A DNA stretch of 64,000 nucleotides from Salinibacterium sp. ZJ70 (lineage in GTDB: Bacteria > Actinomycetota > Actinomycetes > Actinomycetales > Microbacteriaceae), in contig NZ_CP061770.1 of the NCBI RefSeq assembly GCF_011751865.2, positions 1,240,001 through 1,304,000 of the forward strand, in the 5' to 3' direction. The position numbers and the translations under genes were made by a program. This document shows positions 1 through 13,596 of the stretch, piece after piece. The notes beneath the pieces were generated by a model that saw only the letters and a list, made by a program, of their open reading frames with translations, was not told where the DNA came from and made no database searches. Position 1 is the first letter of the stretch; every line of letters starts with the position of its first letter.

Positions 1-2
1 TG

Positions 3-1559
3 ATCGTGGTCGGCGACGGAGTCGCCGGTGCGTCGGCAGCGATCGAAGCAGCGGACGGGGGCGCTCGCGTGCTGCTGCTCGACCGCGCCTACGGCGGCGG
101 GGCGAGCGCGCTGTCCGGAGGCGTCGTGTATGCAGGCGGTGGCACCCGACAGCAGAAGGAGGCGGGCTACTCCGATACACCCGAGAACCTCTACGCGTAC
201 CTCAGGAATGAAGTCGGCGATGCGGTCGATGACGCCACCCTGAGGCGCTTCTGCGAGCAGAGCCCGGGGACCATCCCGTGGCTCGAGGAGCAGGGAGCCT
301 CGTTCAGATCGAGTGTCGCGCCATACAAGACGTCCTATCCGACAGACGCGCATTACCTGTACTTCTCCGGAAACGAGAAGGCGCATCCGTACGTCGCGAG
401 CGCGACACCGGCTCCGCGCGGTCACCGCACCGTCGCCAAGGGGCTCGCCTCCGGGAAGGCACTCTGGGCGGCGCTGCACGAGTCGGCGCTTCGCAAGGGG
501 GTCGAGTTCATACCCATCGCGCGTGTCACGGAGCTCATCGTCGAAGACGACGCCGTCGTCGGTGTGCGGTATCGCGTTCTGGATCAGACCCATCCGAATG
601 CCGCTCGTCATCGGCGGATGACGAAGCGCACCGCCAAGATCGGCAACTGGGCGCCCGACCTCGTGAAAGGCACGACCGACCGGATCCAGAAGCTCTGGGA
701 TGAGGGCGCGGAGCAGCGAGAGGCCCGCGCCTCGGCGGTCATCCTCGCGGCCGGAGGCTTCATCTACAACCGGGAATGGGTTGCCGAGCACGCGCCCGAG
801 TTCACCAAGATCTCTCCGCTCGGCACCCCCGCTGACGACGGCTCGGGAATCCAGCTCGGTATCGACGCGGGCGGCGCAGTGGACAAGATGGGCAATGTCA
901 CGGCGTGGCGGTTCCTGTCGCCGCCGAGCGCCTTCGTCGAAGGCGTCACGGTGGGCATGAACGGTCGACGCATCCTCAACGAGGATCTCTACGGCGCGAC
1001 CCACGGAAATGCGCTCATGCGCGAGTTCGGGGGCAAGGGCTGGGCCGTGTACGACTCGCTTCACTGGAAGAAGGCGCGACGTCAGTTCTGGACCCAGACC
1101 CAGATCTTCCACAAGCTGACGGCCCTGTTCACCTTCACCCTCGGGCACAAGAAAGCTCGCTCGCTCGATGCGCTTGCGGCTCGGATGGGCGTGGATGCCG
1201 CCGAGCTGCGGCGTACTGTCGATGCCTACAACGACGGAATCGCGTCAGGTGCCGGTGATCCCGCCCACAAGGAGCTGGAACTCTGCGCGCCCGTGCTGAA
1301 GGCGCCTTTCTACGGGGTCAACATCTCGGACGACGCATCGCCGTTCTCACCGATTCCGGGCCTGACACTCGGTGGCCTCGTCGTCGACGGGGAGACAGGG
1401 CTGGTCGCGCGCGCGGATGGCAGCACCATCCGAGGCCTGTACGCGGCGGGCCGAACGGCGGTGGGAGTGTGCTCGAACAGCTACATCAGCGGTCTGGCGC
1501 TCGCCGACGGCATCTTCAGCGGGCGACGCGCGGGAGCGCACGCGGCGAGTCACCGCTAG
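3..1559 (+). CDS. FAD-dependent oxidoreductase, 3-ketosteroid dehydrogenase / fumarate reductase flavoprotein family (5' partial)
   Basis: The reading frame is open from the first bases of the window. The dinucleotide-binding loop VVGDGVAGAS lies right at the edge, so the true start and first beta strand are probably upstream; a GTG at 6 is unlikely to be the start. The flavin-binding N-terminus continues with an acidic strand end (LLLDRA) and a GGGASALSGG segment. The C-terminus GLYAAGRTAVGVCSNSYISG followed by LADGIFSGRRAG is characteristic of FAD_binding_2 proteins related to 3-ketosteroid-delta-1-dehydrogenases and flavocytochrome c. The family oxidises or reduces C-C bonds using FAD. The substrate is unknown: no steroid genes are visible beside it. 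It converges on the membrane protein gene at 1598-2167. Confidence 0.85.
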   Translation: MVVGDGVAGASAAIEAADGGARVLLLDRAYGGGASALSGGVVYAGGGTRQQKEAGYSDTPENLYAYLRNEVGDAVDDATLRRFCEQSPGTIPWLEEQGASFRSSVAPYKTSYPTDAHYLYFSGNEKAHPYVASATPAPRGHRTVAKGLASGKALWAALHESALRKGVEFIPIARVTELIVEDDAVVGVRYRVLDQTHPNAARHRRMTKRTAKIGNWAPDLVKGTTDRIQKLWDEGAEQREARASAVILAAGGFIYNREWVAEHAPEFTKISPLGTPADDGSGIQLGIDAGGAVDKMGNVTAWRFLSPPSAFVEGVTVGMNGRRILNEDLYGATHGNALMREFGGKGWAVYDSLHWKKARRQFWTQTQIFHKLTALFTFTLGHKKARSLDALAARMGVDAAELRRTVDAYNDGIASGAGDPAHKELELCAPVLKAPFYGVNISDDASPFSPIPGLTLGGLVVDGETGLVARADGSTIRGLYAAGRTAVGVCSNSYISGLALADGIFSGRRAGAHAASHR

Positions 1560-1597
1560 CCGGAGGGTGATCCGGCCGGGTCGCTCGACCCGCCGGA

Positions 1598-2167
1598 TCA
1601 GCCCGCCGCGATCATGGTGAGCACGGCGCACGCGCCCGCCCAGATGAGGCTCGCGAGCGTGCCGATGATGAACCGCTCGCGCGCGGCAGCCGAATCGAGT
1701 TCGGAGAATCGGCCGAGACCCTTGATCGCGATGACGGCCGCGGCGACCTCCGGATGTCCCACCGCGATGCCGCCGATGAGCGCAACCCGCTCGAGGTATC
1801 CGATCGTCGTGCCGCCGCGCATCACCTCGCGCTCTTCGCTCGTGCCGTCGGTGCGGATGAGGATGCCGCCGTGTGCGCCGCGGCGCACCGGCTCGCGGGT
1901 GGCGAGGTCGAGCACGTAGGTCGTGACCGGGCTCCCGCCCAGGACGCCGATCGCCGCGATGAGGAGGGCGAGCAGGACGCCGAACACGGGAGGCTCGGGC
2001 AGAAGGGGCAGCCGGAAGGCGGCGGCGAGGAGGCCGCCGCCGACGGGGATGAGGGCGAGCAGGGCGAACTGCGGGCGCCGGATCCGGATGGCGAACGCGA
2101 TGGCGACGAGCGCGCCGATGCTGGCGAGGACGGCGAGCGACCAGAACAGGTACTGGACGACGAACAT
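1598..2167 (-). CDS. Hypothetical membrane protein, partner of the SatD-like gene
   Basis: A 189-residue protein with about five hydrophobic segments: roughly residues 3-26, 33-52, 59-80, 118-142 and 168-188. The segment between the third and fourth spans (about residues 82-115) is polar and charged. A strong ribosome site (GAAGGAG) sits 5 nt before the ATG. It lies 33 nt downstream of the SatD-like gene on the same strand, so the two probably form an operon. No enzymatic motif is visible. Function is unknown; by context it is likely an inner membrane partner of the upstream regulator-like protein. Confidence 0.75.
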   Translation of the reverse strand: MFVVQYLFWSLAVLASIGALVAIAFAIRIRRPQFALLALIPVGGGLLAAAFRLPLLPEPPVFGVLLALLIAAIGVLGGSPVTTYVLDLATREPVRRGAHGGILIRTDGTSEEREVMRGGTTIGYLERVALIGGIAVGHPEVAAAVIAIKGLGRFSELDSAAARERFIIGTLASLIWAGACAVLTMIAAG

Positions 2168-2200
2168 GGTGCTCCTTCGGCGGGGTTCGCGCGGGGTGTG

Positions 2201-2836
2201 TCAGGAGTCTGCGCGCACCGACGCGTCGGCGGTGGCAAGCAGCTCGGCGAGTCCGGCTCGTGCAGCCGCGTCGACTCGTGTCGCGGCGGCGATCGCGCGC
2301 TTGCTCGCCGCCTGCGGGGTGATGCCGAGCCGCGCGGCCGCTTCCCCCTGTGAGAGGCCGGCGTCGACGAGGTCGGTGACCTCCCAGCCCTCGGGAGAGC
2401 GGCGCATGCGCACCGTGAGCAGCAGATCGAGCATCGCCTGCAGGGTCTCGGCGCTGGGGGAGAGGGGGCGGGCCTCGCTGGTCGGCGCGCCCGCGATCTC
2501 GATCGCCGCACCCAGCGGACGCTTCTTGGCGACGTCGATGGCGTCGCGCGCTGCGACGAAGGCGGCGCCGGTTGCGGTGCGCGTGGTGTCGGAGAGCGGA
2601 GTGTCGACCGCTCCGATGCCGAGCCCCACCCGCCAGTGGCCGTCACGGACGAGCGCGAGGGTGATCTCGAGCGCTGTCCGCGCGTCGGCGGTGAGCGCTT
2701 GGACCTCGTCTCCGGATGTGCGATCTGCGGGCAGAGCGAGTCGGCCGCCGCCGAGGCGTTCGATGAGCTCGACTGCCTCGGCGCCCCGGCTGGCGGTGCT
2801 TCGGCTGTCGATCTGGTCTGCGGTGATGACGAACAT
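2201..2836 (-). CDS. SatD-family-like protein with C-terminal helix-turn-helix
   Basis: The protein has 211 residues. It opens with FVITADQIDSRS, the signature-like start seen in SatD proteins. A helix-turn-helix-like segment follows near residues 162-185 (LSQGEAAARLGITPQAASKR). The start at 2836 is chosen over an in-frame ATG at 2857 because GGAGG lies 5-6 nt upstream of it. SatD was named from a streptococcal acid-tolerance operon and its biochemical role is not established. The HTH suggests DNA binding or repression. It is followed by a membrane protein gene in the same operon and diverges from tyrS, so the shared 2837-2970 gap holds both promoters. Confidence 0.7.
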   Translation of the reverse strand: MFVITADQIDSRSTASRGAEAVELIERLGGGRLALPADRTSGDEVQALTADARTALEITLALVRDGHWRVGLGIGAVDTPLSDTTRTATGAAFVAARDAIDVAKKRPLGAAIEIAGAPTSEARPLSPSAETLQAMLDLLLTVRMRRSPEGWEVTDLVDAGLSQGEAAARLGITPQAASKRAIAAATRVDAAARAGLAELLATADASVRADS

Positions 2837-2958
2837 GGCGACCTCCGCATCAAGCATAGAAGCATGATCAGCGACAGATCAACCCATGATGCTAGATACA
2901 GCGATGATCAACCCTTCACGCGGGAGGGCATCTGCGCGGAGTCCGGCACCGTGAGCGA

Positions 2959-2964
2959 TAACCT
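2959..2964 (+). promoter_or_regulatory. -10 box for a leaderless tyrS transcript
   Basis: TAACCT lies 6 nt before the ATG of tyrS, which predicts transcription starting at or next to the A of the start codon. No Shine-Dalgarno sequence precedes the ATG. Confidence 0.55.
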
Positions 2965-2970
2965 GGATCA

Positions 2971-4278
2971 ATGCCCGCAACCGAGGTTCTCAGCGCGCAG
3001 CGCAACGATCCCAGCTTCCCGGACGTCTGGGAGGAGCTGAACTGGCGCGGTCTCGTCCACGTCTCGACGGACGCCGCCGCGCTCAAGGAACTCCTCTCCG
3101 GAGACCCGATCGTGTTCTACTGCGGATTCGACCCCACGGCGCCGAGTCTCCACCTCGGCAACCTCGTGCAGCTGCTCGTCATGCGGCGACTGCAGCTCGC
3201 TGGGCACCTTCCGCTCGGGCTCGTCGGCGGATCGACGGGACTGATCGGAGATCCGCGCCCGACGGCAGAACGCACACTCAACACGCCTGAGACCGTCGCC
3301 GAATGGGTGCAGCGTCTGCGTGGGCAGATCGAGCGCTTCCTCGCGTTCGACGGCGATGGAGCGGCGCGCATCGTCAACAACCTCGACTGGACCGCGCCGC
3401 TCAGCGCGATCGACTTCCTCCGCGAGGTCGGCAAGCACTTCCGCGTCGGCACGATGCTCAAGAAGGATGCAGTCGCCGCGCGACTGAACTCGGACGCCGG
3501 CATCAGCTACACCGAGTTCAGCTACCAGATCCTGCAGGGCATGGACTTCCTCGAGCTGTACCGCACCTACGGCTGCGTGCTGCAGACGGGCGGCAGCGAC
3601 CAGTGGGGCAACCTCACGAGCGGCACCGATCTCATCCACCGCGCGGAGGGGGTGAGCGTTCACGCGATCGGAACACCCCTCATCACCAACTCCGACGGCA
3701 CCAAGTTCGGCAAGAGCGAGGGCAACGCCATCTGGCTCGACGCCGACATGTGCAGCCCGTATCGCTTCTACCAGTTCTGGCTCAACACGGACGATGCGGA
3801 TGTCATCGCGCGGCTCAAGGTGTTCACCTTCCTCACGCGTGAGGAGATCGAGCGACTCGAGCAGCTCGTGGCCGACGAGCCGTTCCGGCGCGAAGCGCAG
3901 CGCACGCTCGCACGTGAGGTCACGACCCTCGTGCACGGTGCCGCTGCGACCGATGCCGTCATCGCCGCGTCGGAGGCCCTGTTCGGTCAGGGTGATCTCG
4001 ACTCGCTGGATGCGGCGACGCTCAGCGCGGCCCTCGAGGAGCTTGCGACGGTCGAGGTGCCGGCATCGGCGTCCGTCGTGCAGGCGCTCGTGGACACCGG
4101 TCTCACGAAGAGCCTCAGTGATGCGCGGCGCGCGGTGGCTCAGGGAGGCGTGTACGTCAACAACGTCAAGGTCGACTCCGAGGATGCGACGTTCGCGGGA
4201 ACCGCTCTCGCTGGGGGAGCTGCTGTGCTCCGCCGCGGAAAGAAGTCGCTCGCCGGCGTGCGCCTCACCGGTCTCTGA
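2971..4278 (+). CDS. tyrS: Tyrosyl-tRNA synthetase
   Basis: Class I aminoacyl-tRNA synthetase that charges tRNA-Tyr in the cytoplasm. The 435-residue length fits bacterial TyrRS. The HIGH-type motif is HLGN at residues 61-64 and the KMSKS-type motif is KFGKS at 245-249. The tyrosine pocket includes the segment with YTEFSYQILQG near 180-190 and TGGSDQWGN near 206-214. An S4 RNA-binding domain occupies about residues 370-430 (VQALVDTGLTKSLSDARRAV). The ATG has no ribosome site but sits 6 nt after a TAnnnT box, so the mRNA is probably leaderless. A strong terminator follows 14 nt after the stop codon. Confidence 0.98.
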   Translation: MPATEVLSAQRNDPSFPDVWEELNWRGLVHVSTDAAALKELLSGDPIVFYCGFDPTAPSLHLGNLVQLLVMRRLQLAGHLPLGLVGGSTGLIGDPRPTAERTLNTPETVAEWVQRLRGQIERFLAFDGDGAARIVNNLDWTAPLSAIDFLREVGKHFRVGTMLKKDAVAARLNSDAGISYTEFSYQILQGMDFLELYRTYGCVLQTGGSDQWGNLTSGTDLIHRAEGVSVHAIGTPLITNSDGTKFGKSEGNAIWLDADMCSPYRFYQFWLNTDDADVIARLKVFTFLTREEIERLEQLVADEPFRREAQRTLAREVTTLVHGAAATDAVIAASEALFGQGDLDSLDAATLSAALEELATVEVPASASVVQALVDTGLTKSLSDARRAVAQGGVYVNNVKVDSEDATFAGTALAGGAAVLRRGKKSLAGVRLTGL

Positions 4279-4291
4279 TCTGATCCTCATC

Positions 4292-4324
4292 GACGCCCCC
4301 TCCCGGCTTTCGGGTGGGGGCGTC
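4292..4324 (+). terminator. Intrinsic terminator downstream of tyrS
   Basis: A 14-position stem runs from GACGCCCCC with TCCCG to the matching CGGGT and GGGGGCGTC, with a single T-T mismatch and a GCTT loop. It insulates tyrS from the rRNA operon leader. Confidence 0.85.
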
Positions 4325-4614
4325 GTGCATTTCCCTGGGCCTCGGCGGATGAGTCGACCTCGCGTAGGTGACGCAACACCTTGATTTCATGGGCGACACG
4401 CCCGGGATGCATGCGGAATTAGGCGGGAGGGCCGGAATCCGCGTAATGTCTTACTTGTTCGGCCCCACAGGGAAGAGCGGAGAGGCCAAGGCCCCGCCCC
4501 CTCAAGCGGCAGAACAAGATCCCTGACGAAGACCAGCTCGCTGGCGCTCGTCAGGCCCGCTCCTCGGAGCTGCGGTCACCACGACCACCGGAAGGAAACT
4601 CCCGGCGTGTCGAG

Positions 4615-4642
4615 TTGACACGCGGACCGGTGGGGTTAGGAT
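4615..4642 (+). promoter_or_regulatory. rrn operon promoter
   Basis: A perfect TTGACA -35 box (4615-4620) and a TAGGAT -10 box (4637-4642) are separated by 16 nt, about 235 nt upstream of mature 16S rRNA. This is the only consensus-like promoter seen in the 600-bp gap between tyrS and 16S. The stretch 4325-4614 shows no gene; a weaker box (TAATGT, 4444-4449) could mark a second promoter. Confidence 0.75.
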
Positions 4643-4693
4643 AGAGAAGTTGCCCTGTGGGCGAGCCGGTGACGGTGAGCAGCAGGTGCGTCT

Positions 4694-4719
4694 GGTCCTT
4701 GAGAACTCAACAGCGTGCA
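4694..4719 (+). other. Leader arm of the pre-16S rRNA processing stem, overlapping a boxA-like antitermination element
   Basis: These 26 nt are nearly perfectly complementary to 6563-6588 in the 16S-23S spacer. Pairing would close a long stem around 16S rRNA, the usual RNase III substrate. The arm includes TTGAGAACTC, the antitermination-type element common in actinobacterial rrn leaders; a similar element recurs at about 6676-6690. Confidence 0.75.
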
Positions 4720-4878
4720 CTATGTCATATGCCAAATTATACCTCGTCCAGCTTCGCTGGTGAATTCCTTTGATTGACGGATTGTCAGTAGACAATCCTT
4801 TAGTCAGATTAAACTCGCATGATTCACGGTTTTCCCCGGATCCAACTGATTTACCGGGCTTCGTCTGGTTATCAAGCC

Positions 4879-9942
<5,064 letters not shown>

Positions 9943-10043
9943 ACATAAGTTTATGTTGCACGCGTCCACTTTGTGGTTCCCGATTGACGGTCGGAACCCG
10001 CTTCGAACAAGAATCGAAGCACATGGCTGATACAATCAATATT

Positions 10044-10161
10044 GTTACGGCGGCCATAGCGTAGGGGAAACGCCCGGTTACATTCCGAACCCGGAAGCTA
10101 AGACCTACAGCGCCGATGGTACTGCAAGGGGGACCTTGTGGGAGAGTAGGACACCGCCGGA
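10044..10161 (+). rRNA. rrf: 5S ribosomal RNA
   Basis: About 118 nt, from GTTACGGCGGCCATAGCG to ACACCGCCGGAC. It contains the conserved loop CCGAACCCGGAAGCTAAG and the 3' segment GGGAGAGTAGGACACCGCC. It lies about 100 nt after 23S, in the canonical 16S-23S-5S order. Confidence 0.96.
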
Positions 10162-10170
10162 CTCCTTTTA

Positions 10171-10204
10171 CGAAAGGGCCCACCCTCACGGGTGGGCCCT
10201 TTCG
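10171..10204 (+). terminator. rrn operon terminator 1
   Basis: A perfect 15-bp stem (CGAAAGGGCCCACCC with GGGTGGGCCCTTTCG) with a 4-nt loop begins 10 nt after the 5S gene. Confidence 0.92.
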
Positions 10205-10252
10205 CATTTAACACACCATCACCACCACTACAGCCGCACACACCCATCTCGA

Positions 10253-10276
10253 GCCCACCCCACCAGGTGGGCTTTT
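10253..10276 (+). terminator. rrn operon terminator 2
   Basis: The stem GCCCACC/GGTGGGC has a 6-nt loop and is followed by TTTT. Tandem terminators are expected after rRNA operons. Confidence 0.75.
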
Positions 10277-10734
10277 CGCATATCCACCGGCAGCGAGCTT
10301 CACCCGTTCCAGAGCGCCCCGGAGAAACGACGAAGCCCCGCCCTGGAGATCCAGAACGGGGCGTCAGAGTGTGCGGGACGCCTCAGGCGTGCAACGCCGC
10401 ATTCAACTCGATACCGTGCCCGCTGCGGGGGAGCGCCTCCACAGCACCGCTCACCGAGTTACGGCGGAAGGCGATGCAGTGCGTGCGACGTGTGTGGCCG
10501 TCGTGCGGCTCGGGGGTGTCGCTGTCTCAGATGCTGCTGTGAAGTTGCCAGCCGGCATCACACTGTCCGAAATCTCAGGCGCGGAGTCGATGCTGTTCAC
10601 GACCGCGAGGTCGGTTCTCCTGCGGGCTCGAATCGAGCTCGCGCGGGGTGTCATCGGCGTCAGAGAGGGCGTGCCGCGCTCCCTGACGCCGTTGCCAGCC
10701 GGGTCGCGATACGATAGAGCGACTCAGGAGTTCG
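10277..10734. other. Intergenic stretch without a convincing gene
   Basis: About 460 nt between the rrn terminators and the repeat-rich protein gene. A further GC-rich hairpin (GCCCCG ... CGGGGC with an inner CTGGA/TCCAG stem) occupies about 10335-10362 and could terminate transcription from either side. Short open frames exist on both strands, but none has a recognisable product, a good ribosome site and a complete frame together. The minus strand just right of the hairpin could be the 3' end of a decayed gene. Possible promoter boxes for the next gene lie near 10692-10715. Confidence 0.5.
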
Positions 10735-12399
10735 ATGTCAGACGAGACCCCCAAGCCCGCGTCCCGACGCGGCGACAACCCCAATTCTCACGAGCGCCGC
10801 GATCGCGCGGGCAAGCCCGACACCTCGGGTGACCGCTCGGCTGCGCGCCCGGCGCGCGACGACAAGCCGCGGCGTCCGCGTGATGGTGCTGAGCGCCCCG
10901 CACGTGACGGCGCCCCCGCGCGCTATGGCCGTGATCGCGACCGTGACGGGCGCACCGGCGACGCCGGTCGCGGAGGACGCGATGGCAACCCCCAGCGCGG
11001 AGACCGTGATACGCGCCCCGGCCGGTTCGATCGTGACGCGCGTCCTGCGCGCGGTGACCGTGAGGCTCGCCCCGCCTGGGGCGATCGTGACGCGCGTCCT
11101 GCGCGCGGCGATCGTGATGATGCGCGTCCGGCACGCGGTGACCGTGATGCGCGTCCCGCGCGTGCTGATCGCGATGCTCGCCCCGCGGGTGGTGACCGTG
11201 AGTCTCGCCCCGCCTGGGGTGACCGCGACGCGCGCCCGGCCCGTGGTGCGCGTGACGGCGGTGGTGCTGGATACCGCGGTGCCCGTGATGGTGGTGCGCG
11301 TGACGGCGGTGGTGCTGGATACCGCGGTGCCCGTGATGGTGGTGCGCGTGACGGCGGTGGTGCTGGATACCGCGGCGGTCGTGACGGTGGTGCCCGTGAC
11401 GGAGGCGCCCGCGACGGATACCGCGGTGCCCGTGATGGTGGTGCGCGTGACGGCGGTGGTGCTGGATACCGCGGCGGTCGTGACGGCGCAGCGCGTGACG
11501 GCGGTGGTGCTGGATACCGCGGCGGTCGTGACGGTGGTGCCCGTGACGGTGGCGACGGATACCGCGGTGCCCGCGCGCGTGACGACCAGCGGTTCGGAGA
11601 CTCGCGTCCCGGCCAGGATGACCGTCCGCGCTACGACGACCCGGCGATCCCCGAGGACGTCACCGCGAACCAGCTCGACAAGGTCGCTCGCACCGAGCTC
11701 AAGACCCTCAGCAAGGAGAACGCCGACTGGGTCGCGCGTCACCTCGTGATGGCCGCGAAGCTCATCGACACCGATCCCGAGCTCGCCCACACGCACTCGC
11801 TCGCCGCGACACGTCGCGCCGGCCGGGTGGGCGTCGTGCGCGAGACCGCCGCGATCACCGCCTACGCGACGGGCGACTTCGCTCTCGCGCTGCGCGAGCT
11901 GCGCACGTACCGCCGCATCACGGGGCGCGACGATCAGCTTCCGCTCATGGTCGACTCCGAGCGCGGCGTCGGCCGCCCGCAGGCTGCTCTCGAGCTCGGA
12001 CGCTCGGTGCCGCGCGACACGCTGGAGCCGGCCGTGCAGGTCGCTCTTGCGATCGCCATGTCCGGTGCGCGTCTCGATCTGGGGCAGCCGGAGCTGGCAC
12101 TCGGCGAACTGCAGATCCCGCAGCTCGACCCCGAGCGCGCGTACTCGTGGAGCCCCGCGCTCTTCGACGCCTACGCGACGGTTCTCGATGAGCTGGGGCG
12201 CGAGGAGGAAGCTGAGCAGTGGTGGCAGCGCTCGGACCGCGCCACGATCGCGCTCGAGCAGGCCTCTGTGCCGGAAGGCCAGGACACTGTCGAGATCATC
12301 GAGGAGTTCCTCGAGTTCGATGAGGAGTCCGAGGTCGAGGCTGAGGGCGCGGAGTCCGAGGCGACCGCCGACGAGCCCGAGGCGGGTGCCGCCGAGTGA
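10735..12399 (+). CDS. Arg/Gly/Asp-repeat protein with C-terminal helical (TPR-like) domain
   Basis: The protein has 554 residues in three parts. Residues 1-90 are charged and disordered. Residues 90-285 are low-complexity repeats: first units like GDRDARPARGDR, then units like GARDGGGAGYRG, at least five of them near-identical at DNA level (about 11240-11580). Residues 300-500 form an Ala/Leu-rich helical region resembling TPR repeats, and the last 45 residues are strongly acidic. AGGAG precedes the ATG by 4 nt. Such proteins in related genomes are often labelled primosomal protein, a label I cannot support from sequence. An RGG/RGD-rich disordered region suggests RNA or nucleic-acid binding, which is inference. 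It overlaps the downstream HAD gene by 4 nt. Confidence 0.75.
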   Translation: MSDETPKPASRRGDNPNSHERRDRAGKPDTSGDRSAARPARDDKPRRPRDGAERPARDGAPARYGRDRDRDGRTGDAGRGGRDGNPQRGDRDTRPGRFDRDARPARGDREARPAWGDRDARPARGDRDDARPARGDRDARPARADRDARPAGGDRESRPAWGDRDARPARGARDGGGAGYRGARDGGARDGGGAGYRGARDGGARDGGGAGYRGGRDGGARDGGARDGYRGARDGGARDGGGAGYRGGRDGAARDGGGAGYRGGRDGGARDGGDGYRGARARDDQRFGDSRPGQDDRPRYDDPAIPEDVTANQLDKVARTELKTLSKENADWVARHLVMAAKLIDTDPELAHTHSLAATRRAGRVGVVRETAAITAYATGDFALALRELRTYRRITGRDDQLPLMVDSERGVGRPQAALELGRSVPRDTLEPAVQVALAIAMSGARLDLGQPELALGELQIPQLDPERAYSWSPALFDAYATVLDELGREEEAEQWWQRSDRATIALEQASVPEGQDTVEIIEEFLEFDEESEVEAEGAESEATADEPEAGAAE

Positions 12400-13421
12400 C
12401 GACGGCCGCGGGTGCCGCCCCGCTTGACGGGGTGGATGTGCTTCTCGCCGACCTCGACGGGGTCGTGTACGCGGGGCCGAATCCGATTCCGCACGCCGTG
12501 GAGTCCCTCTCGGCTGTCGCTGAGAGTGGGACTCGCGTCGGGTTCCTCACGAACAACGCGGCTCGGACCCCGATGTCGGTGGCCGAGCACCTGCGCGAGC
12601 TCGGTCTCTCGACCGAGTCGGACGATGTCGTGACGAGCCCGCAGGCGGCCATGACGCTGCTCGCGGAGCTGGTTCCCGCCGGGTCGACGATTCTCGTCGT
12701 CGGGGGCGAGGGCATCACCTACGAGCTCGAGCGTGCGGGCTATCGCATCACCCGCTCGGCTGAGGATTCTCCCGCCGCGGTCGTGCAGGGCTTCGCCCCG
12801 CACGTCGGTTGGGCGGACCTCGCCGAGGCGGCATTCGCTCTCGCCGGCGGTGATGATGGCATCCCGTGGGTCGCCACGAACACCGACTGGACGATCCCGC
12901 AGGCCCGCGGAACGGCGCCAGGCAACGGCACCCTCGTGTCGGCCGTGCACACCGCTGTCGGGCGACTGCCTGTCGTGGCGGGAAAGCCCGAGAAGCCGAT
13001 CTTCGACGCCGCGGTCGCGCGTTTCGGCGCACAGAAGCCGCTCTTCGTGGGCGACCGGCTCGACACCGACATCATGGGCGCCGTGCGCGCGGGCATGGAC
13101 TCGGCGCTCGTGCTCACCGGGATCGACGGGCCGAAGCAGTTGCTTGCGGCGGCGCGCGATTCACGGCCGACGTTCATCGTCGAGGATCTGCGCGGACTCT
13201 TCGCGCCGTATCCGGTGACCGTCGATGAGACGGATGCACGCGGGGTGCGCTACGTGAGCGTCGGTGACGCCGTCGTGCGCCACCAGGGGTCGGCCCTGCG
13301 GATCGCTGTGGCCGGCACTCCGATCAACCTGCTGCGCGCCGCCTGCGCCGCAGTGTGGGGTGCAGGCGTGCCGATCTACGCGCTCGACATCGAGCCCGAC
13401 CTATATTCGACTCATGACTGA
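12396..13421 (+). CDS. HAD-superfamily (class IIA, NagD-like) phosphatase
   Basis: The 341-residue protein begins with the HAD motif DLDGVVY at about residues 19-25, which carries the nucleophile Asp and general acid/base Asp. Motif II (FLTNNAARTP) lies near 50 and the motif IV region GDRLDTDIMGA near 222. The IIA cap arrangement points to NagD- or AraL-like sugar- or nucleotide-phosphate phosphatases; the substrate is unknown. About 75 C-terminal residues beyond the HAD core have no assigned function. The GTG start overlaps the stop of the preceding gene (GTGA), which shows translational coupling. Confidence 0.88.
   Translation: MTTAAGAAPLDGVDVLLADLDGVVYAGPNPIPHAVESLSAVAESGTRVGFLTNNAARTPMSVAEHLRELGLSTESDDVVTSPQAAMTLLAELVPAGSTILVVGGEGITYELERAGYRITRSAEDSPAAVVQGFAPHVGWADLAEAAFALAGGDDGIPWVATNTDWTIPQARGTAPGNGTLVSAVHTAVGRLPVVAGKPEKPIFDAAVARFGAQKPLFVGDRLDTDIMGAVRAGMDSALVLTGIDGPKQLLAAARDSRPTFIVEDLRGLFAPYPVTVDETDARGVRYVSVGDAVVRHQGSALRIAVAGTPINLLRAACAAVWGAGVPIYALDIEPDLYSTHD
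13402..13407 (+). promoter_or_regulatory. -10 box inside the HAD gene, for a leaderless small-ORF/tlyA transcript
   Basis: TATATT lies 6 nt upstream of the ATG at 13414, within the 3' end of the HAD coding region. It is one of the best -10 matches in the window and stands out in GC-rich coding sequence. Confidence 0.5.
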
Positions 13422-13596
13422 CGACGTGTCGACGCCCGAGACGGGGGAGCGCAACGACGAGCCGAGCGCTCTCGTGTCGCGCCTGCGGCTCATCGAAGAC
13501 CAGCCGCTCGCGGACCGTGCGGCAGCTCTCGCGCAGGTCCACGACGAGCTGCGTGCGCGTCTGGAGTCGGGCGACTCTCCGCGCGCTCATGCCTGA
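13414..13596 (+). CDS. Small conserved-position hypothetical protein (60 aa)
   Basis: A short acidic protein (MTDDVSTPETGERNDEPSAL...). Its C-terminal half looks like one amphipathic helix (SRLRLIEDQPLADRAAALAQ). The ATG overlaps the HAD stop by 8 nt, and its own stop overlaps the tlyA start by 8 nt, so it is embedded in a coupled operon. A TATATT box 6 nt upstream suggests it can also be the first gene of a leaderless transcript. Function unknown. It is probably real, because it fills the gap exactly and keeps the frame. Confidence 0.7.
   Translation: MTDDVSTPETGERNDEPSALVSRLRLIEDQPLADRAAALAQVHDELRARLESGDSPRAHA

Noticed and set aside
10379..10660. A possible minus-strand gene ending at the hairpin near 10335-10362.
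   Set aside because: The frame that ends ELNAALHA then stop has an in-frame stop about 50 codons upstream and no start codon with a ribosome site. No family was recognised.
11240..11580. Tandem short repeats that could suggest a CRISPR-like array.
   Set aside because: The units are contiguous, in frame and encode Gly/Arg/Asp/Tyr repeats. There are no unique spacers.
10738..11796. A Thr/Val-rich 352-codon open frame on the minus strand, looking like a repetitive surface protein.
   Set aside because: It mirrors the DNA repeats of the plus-strand RGD protein. There is no ribosome site, and the plus strand has a good start, operon overlap and a non-repetitive domain.
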